The notes beneath the pieces are model-generated. The model worked only from the letters and a program-made list of their open reading frames with translations, did no database searches and was not told where the DNA came from. Below are positions 7,405-14,368 of a DNA stretch of 19,133 nucleotides, in pieces; the first letter of the stretch is position 1; each line of letters opens with the position of its first letter. The DNA lies in the NCBI GenBank assembly GCA_903908015.1, contig CAIVQI010000228.1, forward strand, positions 1 through 19,133, given 5' to 3'. The position numbers were made by a program, and so were the translations under genes. Source of the stretch: an uncultured Bacteroidota bacterium. Lineage in GTDB: Bacteria > Bacteroidota > Bacteroidia > UBA7662.

Positions 7405-8154
7405 TTGTCGTCCGATTCTTTGGTGGTTATTCCCACCTACAACGAAAAAGAAAACATCGAAGCGATGTTGGATCAGGTGTTCTCGCTTGTTCCAGATTTT
7501 GATGTGCTGGTGGTCGATGATGGCTCTCCCGATGGCACTGCAGGATTGGTGAAGGCCAAAATGGGATCATACAACAACCGCCTGCATTTACTTGAACGAT
7601 CGGGCAAGCAGGGGTTGGGAACCGCCTATATTGCTGCGTTCAAATGGGCATTAGACCGTTCCTATGAGTATATTTTTGAGATGGATTGCGATTTTTCACA
7701 CAACCCCAATGATTTGCCTCGACTTCGTATGGCTTGTCTTTCTGGGGCCGATCTCGCAGTGGGCTCTCGTTATATCACTGGAATCAATGTGGTGAATTGG
7801 CCTCTTAATCGCGTGCTCCTCTCTGTATTTGCGTCCCGCTACGTTCAGTTGATTACCGGAATGCCTGTACATGACGCCACGGCAGGCTTCAAATGCTACA
7901 GGCGAAAAGTGCTGCAAAGCATCAACCTGAACAACATTAAGTTTGTGGGCTACGCTTTCCAAATCGAGATGAAGTTCAAGGTCTGGTTTTATGGATTTAA
8001 GATTGAGGAAGTCCCCATTATATTCACTGACCGCACGCTCGGTCAGAGTAAAATGACGAGGGGCATCGTGAAAGAAGCCGCATTTGGTGTACTCAAATTA
8101 AAATGGTGGAGTTTTTGGGCCAAGGGTAGAGGCAAGCGCGGCGAACAGCAATAA
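7405..8154 (+). CDS. Polyprenol-phosphate sugar synthase (DPM1-like GT2 glycosyltransferase)
   Basis: A family 2 glycosyltransferase close to dolichyl/polyprenyl-phosphate mannose synthases, which transfer a hexose from a nucleotide sugar to a lipid carrier at the inner membrane. Numbered from 7405 (249 residues): VVIPTYNEKENI at about 7-18, VVDDGSPDGT at 36-45, the metal/nucleotide DxD within EMDCDFSHNP (D94, D96), then GSRYITG and the domain-typical HDATAGFKCYRR and GYAFQIEMKF. There is no C-terminal membrane-domain extension, so it is the short, soluble or peripheral form. The middle residue of DxD is Cys where Ala is common. Start: no ATG is available; TTG at 7405 gives MSSDSLVVIPTYNE, matching the usual family N-terminus, while TTG at 7360 would add 15 residues. 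It is probably co-transcribed with kdsA, 20 bp downstream. Confidence 0.9.
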   Translation: MSSDSLVVIPTYNEKENIEAMLDQVFSLVPDFDVLVVDDGSPDGTAGLVKAKMGSYNNRLHLLERSGKQGLGTAYIAAFKWALDRSYEYIFEMDCDFSHNPNDLPRLRMACLSGADLAVGSRYITGINVVNWPLNRVLLSVFASRYVQLITGMPVHDATAGFKCYRRKVLQSINLNNIKFVGYAFQIEMKFKVWFYGFKIEEVPIIFTDRTLGQSKMTRGIVKEAAFGVLKLKWWSFWAKGRGKRGEQQ

Positions 8155-8174
8155 ATGCTTCGGTGGAAAGTGAT

Positions 8175-9004
8175 ATGAATCTGGCTACACTCGACAGACT
8201 TTGGTCGGCCGATCATTCAAAGAGGAATGATCAAAATTTCTTTTTGGTTGCCGGTCCTTGTGTCACGGAATCAGCTGATTTATGCCTTGAAGTTGCCGCG
8301 CAAGTCAAGGCTGTTTGTGAACGCCTACACATTCCCTACATTTTCAAGGCGTCTTATCGCAAGGCCAACAGGAGCAGTTTGCGTTCCTACACGGGTCCGG
8401 GCGATGAGGCCGGTCTTCAAGCGCTTGCTGCGGTGCGAAGGCAGTTGTCGGTACCCGTTCTCACCGATATTCACGAAGCGCATGAGGCGGCCATTGCGGC
8501 TGACGTCGCAGATGTACTTCAAATACCGGCTTTTTTATGCCGTCAAACAGAGCTGCTTCAGGCCGCCGGGTCTACAGGTAGAGGGGTGAACATCAAAAAA
8601 GGCCAATTTTCATCGGCTGCTTCGATGCAGTTCGCCGTTGAAAAAGTTGCGGCTACAGGAAACCCAAAAATTTGGTTAACAGACCGTGGAAATTCTTTTG
8701 GCTATCAGGATTTGGTGGTTGATTTTAGAAATATCCATGATATGCAGCAATTGAACGTTCCAGTGTTAATGGATGTGACGCATGCCTTGCAAATCCCGAA
8801 TCAGGTTGCAGGGGTTACAGGGGGTAGGCCTGAGTTGATTCCACTCATTGCGCGGGCTGCAGTGGCTGCCGGGGCCGATGGGTTATTTATTGAAACCCAT
8901 CCCAATCCGTCAAAAGCCCTGTCGGATGGTGCCAATATGTTGGCATTGAGCGAATTACCAAAGTTATTGGAGGTATGGTGCGCATCAGAAAGGCCATGCT
9001 TTAA
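8175..9004 (+). CDS. kdsA: 3-deoxy-D-manno-octulosonate 8-phosphate synthase KdsA, with a 3'-end frameshift
   Basis: Condenses phosphoenolpyruvate with arabinose 5-phosphate to give KDO-8-phosphate for the LPS inner core. Motifs: LVAGPCVTES, FKASYRKANRSS, KKGQFSSA, LTDRGNSFGYQDL, DVTHALQ and FIETHPNPSKALSDGA. The Cys of AGPC (about residue 29), the His of VTHA, and the Glu and Asp of the last motif match the four metal ligands of the metal-dependent class. The start is the ATG at 8175; a GTG at 8163 is the upstream alternative. As written, the frame does not stop at the usual place but runs to 9266, adding about 90 Cys/His-rich residues antisense to the neighbouring OmpA domain. Restoring one base around 8970-8974 gives LPKLLEGMVRIRKAML and a TAA at 9002-9004: about 276 residues, the normal length and a family-like ending. 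The given end assumes this correction. Confidence 0.9.
8970..8974 (+). other. Probable one-base deletion in kdsA
   Basis: The bases GAGGT here are read GAG-GTA in the open frame. Reading GAG-GGT instead, with one extra G, restores a family-like C-terminus and a stop at 9002-9004. The catalytic core upstream is intact in the open frame, so the shift must lie close to this point. It could be a homopolymer (G-run) sequencing or assembly error, or a genuine mutation. Confidence 0.75.
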
Positions 9005-10956
9005 TGGGGCAAGACCACAAAGGAGGTTCGTCTGTTTTTGCTTTTGCCCGACTGAGTCCCATTATCGGAAATGGGCTGCGATTCACCATATCCTTTGTAA
9101 CGCAATCTGTTTGGGTCAATGTCATGAAGAAGCAGGGCATCATATACACTTTTCGCACGTTTGCCCGAGAGCTCAAGATTGGCCATGTCCGATCCAGTAT
9201 CATCAGTATGACCCTGAATTTCTAGTCGAATGCCAACATTCTGACGCAGAAATTCTGCCAGTTTGAGAATTTCGGCACCTGAAACTGTATCCAGCAGGGA
9301 TTCGTTGGGGGCGAAAAATACGTTTTGAAGCACCACCTCACGTCCAACCCGAATTGGGGACAGGGGAACCAAATACCGCATATTGGCAGTATCGGTATTC
9401 AAATCAAAATGTTGGCTGTGAAACAGGTATCCATTCTTTTGAACCTGCAAAGCGTAGCGTTCGTTACGCGGCAAACTCGTGAGAAAGCTGCCATCTGTTG
9501 GAAGCGTTTGGGCTTTAAATACAGAGGCTTGATCCGACAAGCGGATGATCTCCACCTGGGCCTCGAGCGGTCGACCGCTGAGAGAATCAACCACAGAACC
9601 GGCTACGAAAGAGGCCAAAAATGGCCTGTGAGAAACGGGTAATTCAAACTGATACAGGTCGCCCCGCCCAAATCCACCGGGTTTTTCCGAGCTAATTAGG
9701 GCAAACCGACCTTCCCGCGTAACAAAAATGCCATTTTCTTCGTCAACAGTATTGATGGGGTACCCCAGATTGGTCGCGCTACCGAAAGAATCACGCGAAC
9801 GCCTGCGCGCCACAAACAGGTCGGACTTTCCCATTCCGGGGCGGCCTGTGGAAGTAAAGTAGAGGGTATGGTCGTCGGGATGGATAAACGGGAACTTCTC
9901 ATCACCCGATGTATTGATATTGGTATCCATGGGCACCGGGCTGCTCCAAGCCTCGGTGGGTAGCCATCGACTCATCCATATGTCAGTACCGCCCCTACCT
10001 CCTGGTCGTTTGGATGTGAAGTAAAGTGTTTTACCATCAAAGGATAAACTGGGTTGCGATTCCCAGTAGGGCGTATTCACTGGAGAACCTAAATTTACAG
10101 GGGCACTCCAACCACTTGAGGTGAACCGACTGCTGTATAAGTCACAACTTCCTTTACCGCCTGTTCGGTTGCATGCAGTGAATATGATTAAGCGGCCATC
10201 CTGACTCATTGTGTGACCTCCTTCGTTGGCTGGGCTGTTCAAGGGAGCTGGCAGTGTTCTGGCCGTGTCTAATGGTTCCCCCGCCGCAAACCGGGCATGC
10301 ATCAGGTCCTCTTGTTGGCCGTCAACCAAACGGGTGAAGATCAGTTCTGATTGATCTGCATTAAACAATGGAATGTACTCATCGTCTTTTGAATTCACCA
10401 AGGGACCCAGACCAACAGGCGCGTATGCCACTGGGGCTTTAATGGCCTCCAAGGCAAACTGTGCATCGGACCTTCCTTTTTGGGCCTCAGGCTTGATCTC
10501 TTCGGGTAGTTTTGGGTATTCTAGTAGTTGCCCCCAATAGTCATAAGCTGCCTGAAAATCCTCGGTCCTGTGCGCCATCCTGGCCAAATGCCAAAGCGGT
10601 CGAAATGACAATTCGGGTTCACTTTGATGAATGTACTCGAAAGCCAGGCGGGCTTCCTCAACCTGATTGGCCTGTAAATACAATTCGGCTAAGGTGAGGT
10701 GTGCTTTGCCGTATTCAGGATATTTTTTGATGGTTGACGCCAAAACTTCTGTGGCCGCTTTATAATCTTTCTCTTGAAGTAGTTTCAACGCCTTTTGATA
10801 CATTTCCTTGGCCTTGTCAGGAATAGGCGTTGTTTGCGCCAACAAATATGATTGAGGGGCAAAAGGGGAGATGAGCAAATACAGAGAAAGGATTATCCCT
10901 AGATGTCTGTAAAAACCAAACCTGAGACCACTACAGTGTATCACTTTGAATCTCAT
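9001..10956 (-). CDS. OmpA-family envelope protein with PorE-like architecture (TPR, beta-propeller, CRD, OmpA)
   Basis: A 651-residue periplasmic, outer-membrane-associated protein. A signal peptide covers about residues 1-40 (SYLLA before Q41). TPR-type helices follow at about 45-175 (KAKEMYQKALKLLQEKDY). A PD40/WD40-like beta-propeller at about 185-440 repeats blades such as DGKTLYFTSKRPGG and DHTLYFTSTGRPG. A carboxypeptidase-regulatory-like fold lies near 455-520 (VVDSLSGRPLEAQVEI). The OmpA peptidoglycan-binding domain is at 541-651, with IQGHTDDTGS, NLELSGKRAKSV and final NRRTSFVV. This order is that of PorE, a T9SS component thought to anchor the system to peptidoglycan, but Bacteroidota have several paralogues, so the name is not assigned. 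The ATG at 10956 overlaps the queE stop as ATGA; the open frame extends to 11082 inside queE, but the signal peptide fits the chosen start. Its TAA shares bases with the corrected kdsA stop. Confidence 0.92.
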   Translation of the reverse strand: MRFKVIHCSGLRFGFYRHLGIILSLYLLISPFAPQSYLLAQTTPIPDKAKEMYQKALKLLQEKDYKAATEVLASTIKKYPEYGKAHLTLAELYLQANQVEEARLAFEYIHQSEPELSFRPLWHLARMAHRTEDFQAAYDYWGQLLEYPKLPEEIKPEAQKGRSDAQFALEAIKAPVAYAPVGLGPLVNSKDDEYIPLFNADQSELIFTRLVDGQQEDLMHARFAAGEPLDTARTLPAPLNSPANEGGHTMSQDGRLIIFTACNRTGGKGSCDLYSSRFTSSGWSAPVNLGSPVNTPYWESQPSLSFDGKTLYFTSKRPGGRGGTDIWMSRWLPTEAWSSPVPMDTNINTSGDEKFPFIHPDDHTLYFTSTGRPGMGKSDLFVARRRSRDSFGSATNLGYPINTVDEENGIFVTREGRFALISSEKPGGFGRGDLYQFELPVSHRPFLASFVAGSVVDSLSGRPLEAQVEIIRLSDQASVFKAQTLPTDGSFLTSLPRNERYALQVQKNGYLFHSQHFDLNTDTANMRYLVPLSPIRVGREVVLQNVFFAPNESLLDTVSGAEILKLAEFLRQNVGIRLEIQGHTDDTGSDMANLELSGKRAKSVYDALLLHDIDPNRLRYKGYGESQPISDNGTQSGKSKNRRTSFVVLPH

Positions 10957-11594
10957 CGTACCCCCAAATATTTGTGTGTCTGCAACGACAATCGCCAACG
11001 TGGGTTTTCCAGCAAGAAGGGGAGGATGAGGTCCAAAGAAGCTCGTTCGCGGCTCCATTCGGGTTGAAGAAACAGCGCACAAGATTCATCGACCCGTTCC
11101 GATTGTAAACACGCCCAGTCCAAATCCGATTTATTGTACACCACCACCTTGAGTTCGTGTGCCAACAAATAGTTTTCTTCCAAAACCGCTTTGAATTTTT
11201 TGGGTGACAAACAAATCCAGTCGAAATCGCCCCGAATGGGTCCTGTACCTGCTGTTTCCAGCCAAATAGACACATTGATTGCCCGTAAAGAACGACAGAG
11301 GCCGTTCAAATCGTATAAGGAGGGTTCACCACCAGTGACCACCACATTTTGGGCACCCGAAAGTTGAATCTCACGCGCAATTTCATCAGTAGTTTTCGTT
11401 GGATGCAGGTGTGTGGGCCATGACTCCTTGACATCACACCATACACATCCCACATCGCATCCACCAAGACGCACAAAAAATGCAGGCTTTCCTTGGTTCG
11501 AACCCTCGCCCTGGAGCGAGTAGAATGTCTCCATAACAGGAAGTGATCCAGTTTCAATGAAATGATGGCGCGGATCTGTTGCCTTATCCGCCAT
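10953..11594 (-). CDS. queE: 7-carboxy-7-deazaguanine synthase QueE (radical SAM)
   Basis: Converts 6-carboxy-tetrahydropterin to 7-carboxy-7-deazaguanine, a step toward queuosine in tRNA anticodons. It is about 213 residues from the ATG at 11594. The radical-SAM cluster motif is CDVGCVWC (C46, C50, C53, a CX3CX2C spacing), within GGCDVGCVWCDVKESWP, the form common in Bacteroidota QueE. SLQGEG precedes it, and the SAM-contacting VVVTGGEP follows near residues 87-94. The open frame can be extended to a TTG at 11618, but the ATG at 11594 overlaps folD by only 11 bp and is preferred. The downstream overlap with the OmpA-family gene is ATGA, suggesting coupled translation. No other queuosine gene is in the window. 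Confidence 0.95.
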   Translation of the reverse strand: MADKATDPRHHFIETGSLPVMETFYSLQGEGSNQGKPAFFVRLGGCDVGCVWCDVKESWPTHLHPTKTTDEIAREIQLSGAQNVVVTGGEPSLYDLNGLCRSLRAINVSIWLETAGTGPIRGDFDWICLSPKKFKAVLEENYLLAHELKVVVYNKSDLDWACLQSERVDESCALFLQPEWSRERASLDLILPFLLENPRWRLSLQTHKYLGVR

Positions 11595-12471
11595 AGTGGC
11601 GCTGGTTTGCTGAATCAAGGGTGTTGCGCAGCAACATGGAAATCGTCATCGGTCCGACCCCCCCAGGAACCGGAGTGATGGCGCTGCAATGGGGCGCAAC
11701 AGATTCAAAATCCACATCTCCCATAAGTTTATAGCCAGAAGCGCGCGAGGCATCAGGAACACGGGTAGTGCCCACGTCGACGACCACGGCACCTTTCTTT
11801 ATCCATTCGCCACGCACGAAGCCAGGCTTGCCCAAAGCGGCAACGAGGATGTCGGCCCGCTGAATGTGCTCCATAAGATTTTGTGTTTTGCTGTGGCAAA
11901 GCGTTACCGTGCAATTACCAGGCGTCGCCGACCGGGCCAAAAGCACACTTAAAGGTGAGCCAACAATATGGCTCCGACCCAGGATAACGCAATTTTTACC
12001 TTCAGTTTCGATGTTGTAGCGACGCAAAAGTTCTATCACTCCAGCGGGGGTTGCAGGAAGATATCCTGGTAAATTCAACAACATCCGGCCCAGATTGATG
12101 GCGTGAAATCCATCTACATCCTTGGCAGGATCAATGGCCTCATTGATTCGCTCCGCATTGATGTGGCCCGGCAAGGGCAGCTGGACGATAAAACCATCGA
12201 GTTCTTGGTCATGGTTGAGTGACCGAACAAGCTCCAAAAGTTCCGCTTCTCTAATGGTCGACTCCCTTTTTATCAAGGTAGAACGGAATCCTACCCGTTC
12301 ACAGGCCAGGATCTTATTGTTGACGTAGGTTTGAGAAGCGCCATCATGGCCAACCAAAACAGCGGCCAAATGGGGTCGGCGCAAACCTTGGTTCAAGCGG
12401 TTTTGAACCTCCATGCTGAGTTCGGCATGGATCTGGGCAGCGGTTGCTTTTCCGTCGATCAGGGTATACAT
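11584..12471 (-). CDS. folD: Bifunctional methylenetetrahydrofolate dehydrogenase/cyclohydrolase FolD
   Basis: Interconverts 5,10-methylene-, 5,10-methenyl- and 10-formyl-tetrahydrofolate in cytosolic one-carbon metabolism, using NADP+. It is 295 residues, normal length. The catalytic Y49-x3-K53 is in SQTYVNNK; the substrate region reads GFIVQLPLPGH, followed by KDVDGFHAINLG and PATPAGVIELL. The NADP site is in VILGRSHIVGSPLSVLL, and the end carries TPVPGGVGPMTISMLL. The ATG at 12471 shares its A with the lepA stop (TGATG); the codon before it is a TTG that would add one residue. Second gene of the lepA-folD-queE-OmpA run. Confidence 0.97.
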   Translation of the reverse strand: MYTLIDGKATAAQIHAELSMEVQNRLNQGLRRPHLAAVLVGHDGASQTYVNNKILACERVGFRSTLIKRESTIREAELLELVRSLNHDQELDGFIVQLPLPGHINAERINEAIDPAKDVDGFHAINLGRMLLNLPGYLPATPAGVIELLRRYNIETEGKNCVILGRSHIVGSPLSVLLARSATPGNCTVTLCHSKTQNLMEHIQRADILVAALGKPGFVRGEWIKKGAVVVDVGTTRVPDASRASGYKLMGDVDFESVAPHCSAITPVPGGVGPMTISMLLRNTLDSANQRHYGG

Positions 12472-14258
12472 CAATCCAACTTTAATACGGCCAAAAAAGC
12501 ATTTTGGGGGATCTCCACGTTACCCACCTGCCGCATTCTTTTCTTTCCTTTTTTCTGCTTTTCCAGAAGCTTCCGCTTGCGGGAGATATCCCCACCATAG
12601 CATTTGGCTGTAACATCTTTGCGCAGTGCCTTAATGGTTTCACGCGCGATGATTTTAGCCCCGATCGATGCCTGAATGGCAATTTCGAATTGTTGGCGGG
12701 GGAGTAGTTCCCGTAGTTTCTCACACATCTTCTTGCCCAATTCGTATGCTTTGTCGGCATGGATGAGCGACGATAAGGCGTCAACCGGTTCTGAATTAAG
12801 GCGAATATCCATTCGAACCAATTTCGATTGGCGGTACTCAGTCAACTGATAATCAAAACTGGCATAGCCACGGGAAATGGTTTTCAATCGATCGTAGAAG
12901 TCAAACACAATCTCACCCAACGGCATATCAAAAGTGATTTCTACCCGATTCGTGGTCAGATAAATTTGGTTTTTAATGATGCCTCTTTTGTTCATGCACA
13001 AGGCGATGATGGGCCCGATGAATTCTGATTTGGTGATGATTTGAGCCGATATATACGGCTCTTCAATGAAGTCAATGGTACTGGGATCGGGGAGGTCGCT
13101 CGGATTATTGACCGTTAATTTCTTGCCCTTGGTGGTGGTACAATAATAGGATACGTTGGGAACTGTAGTGATCACCGTCATGTCGAACTCACGCTCCAGC
13201 CGTTCCTGGATAATTTCCATATGCAGCATTCCAAGGAAACCGCATCGAAAGCCAAACCCCAATGCGGCCGATGATTCTGGTTCGAAAACTAGAGAAGCAT
13301 CATTGAGCTGAAGCTTTTCCATGCTCTCTCTGAGTTCCTCGTAATCTTCTGTTTCCACAGGATATATACCGGCAAAAACCATGGGTTTCACCACTTCAAA
13401 TCCCTTGATCGACTCGGTGGAGGGGCGCTCTAGGGCAGTAATGGTATCGCCCACCTGAACCTCTTTCGCGGATTTGATGCCGCTGATGATGTAGCCCACA
13501 TCGCCTGTGAGTACTTCTTCTCGGGGCTGGGGTTTGAGTTTGAGGATGCCCACCTCTTCAGCGATATACTCCCGGCCTGTGTTGATGAATTTGACGCGTT
13601 CACCCGAACGGATTTTGCCATTAAAAACCCTAAAATAGGCCACGACCCCCCTGTAATTGTTGTAAACTGAATCGAAAATCAACGCCTGTGCGGGTGCATT
13701 AGGATCTCCCTTTGGGGAAGGAATTCGGGCTACTATGGCTTCTAATACCTGATCCACACCCAAGCCTGTTTTCCCGCTGCAAGGAATTATATCGTCGCGA
13801 CCGCACCCCAAAAGATCAACGATCTGATCGGAAACCTCATCCGGGTTGGCACCGGGCAGGTCCATTTTGTTGAGCAGTGGAATAATAGTGAGGTCGTGCT
13901 CCAAAGCCAAATACAAATTAGAAATGGTTTGGGCCTCTATTCCCTGTGAAGCATCCACAATCAAAAGGGCGCCCTCACAAGAAGCTATGGCGCGCGACAC
14001 TTCGTAGGAAAAGTCAACGTGGCCCGGCGTATCGATCAAGTTGAGCACGTAGTTTTGTCCCCCTTGAGAATAGTTCATCTGGATGGCGTGGCTCTTGATC
14101 GTAATGCCCCGTTCTCTTTCGAGATCCATATCGTCAAGTGTTTGTTCTTGAAGTTCTCTGGAGTCGACCGTTCGGGTCATTTGTAATAAACGATCGGCGA
14201 GGGTACTTTTCCCGTGATCAATATGGGCGATGATGCAGAAGTTTCTTATGTGTTGCAC
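12471..14258 (-). CDS. lepA: Elongation factor 4 (LepA), translational GTPase
   Basis: A ribosome-associated GTPase involved in translation under stress and in ribosome assembly. From the GTG at 14258 it is 595 residues, the usual LepA length. The N-terminus reads QHIRNFCIIAHIDHGKSTL, with the P-loop AHIDHGKST at 11-19, then the switch region RERGITIKSHA, DTPGHVDFSYEV and the G4 motif NKMDLP. The LepA-specific C-terminus has ASFDYQLTEY, CYGGDISRKRKLL and final VEIPQNAFLAVLKLD. The open frame can be extended to an ATG at 14348, but the 30 added residues are Lys/Arg/Gln-rich, encoded in AT-rich DNA, and precede the point where family members begin, so GTG is preferred. A TAnnTTTG box lies five bases before it. 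Heads a minus-strand operon. Confidence 0.97.
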   Translation of the reverse strand: MQHIRNFCIIAHIDHGKSTLADRLLQMTRTVDSRELQEQTLDDMDLERERGITIKSHAIQMNYSQGGQNYVLNLIDTPGHVDFSYEVSRAIASCEGALLIVDASQGIEAQTISNLYLALEHDLTIIPLLNKMDLPGANPDEVSDQIVDLLGCGRDDIIPCSGKTGLGVDQVLEAIVARIPSPKGDPNAPAQALIFDSVYNNYRGVVAYFRVFNGKIRSGERVKFINTGREYIAEEVGILKLKPQPREEVLTGDVGYIISGIKSAKEVQVGDTITALERPSTESIKGFEVVKPMVFAGIYPVETEDYEELRESMEKLQLNDASLVFEPESSAALGFGFRCGFLGMLHMEIIQERLEREFDMTVITTVPNVSYYCTTTKGKKLTVNNPSDLPDPSTIDFIEEPYISAQIITKSEFIGPIIALCMNKRGIIKNQIYLTTNRVEITFDMPLGEIVFDFYDRLKTISRGYASFDYQLTEYRQSKLVRMDIRLNSEPVDALSSLIHADKAYELGKKMCEKLRELLPRQQFEIAIQASIGAKIIARETIKALRKDVTAKCYGGDISRKRKLLEKQKKGKKRMRQVGNVEIPQNAFLAVLKLD

Positions 14259-14368
14259 GGGGCCAAAGTTACGCTGATTCCTAATTAAAGTTTGCTTAAA
14301 TCCCCTTTTGATTTCAGTTTTTAAGTACTCTTTGTTTATTTTTGGCACGTTGAATTTAAAATAGCCCT
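14259..14368. promoter_or_regulatory. Divergent intergenic region, lepA / T9SS cargo gene
   Basis: An AT-rich stretch of 110 bases separates the start of lepA (minus) from the first cargo gene (plus) if the GTG start of lepA is right. It must hold promoters for both directions. The lepA-side box at 14264-14271 is clear; on the plus side several TTTG words occur (for example at 14331 and 14341), but I could not pair one with a good -7 box. No operator-like palindrome was evident. Confidence 0.5.
14264..14271 (-). promoter_or_regulatory. Candidate -7 box (TAnnTTTG) of lepA
   Basis: On the minus strand this is TAACTTTG, an exact -7 consensus match, followed by GCCCC and the GTG start at 14258. 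The five-base gap equals that at ruvB. A -33 TTTG at the usual spacing is not present. If it is real, the message begins about at the GTG, and the longer ATG reading from 14348 would be untranscribed from this promoter. Confidence 0.4.

Noticed and set aside
9004..9266. C-terminal extension of KdsA, or a separate small plus-strand gene over the same stretch
   Set aside because: It is antisense to the conserved OmpA peptidoglycan-binding domain, is Cys/His-rich with no recognisable motif, and is explained by a one-base frameshift at the kdsA 3' end.
10957..11082. A 42-residue N-terminal extension of the OmpA-family protein
   Set aside because: It lies inside queE in another frame and would precede a normal signal peptide; the ATG at 10956 overlapping the queE stop is the better start.
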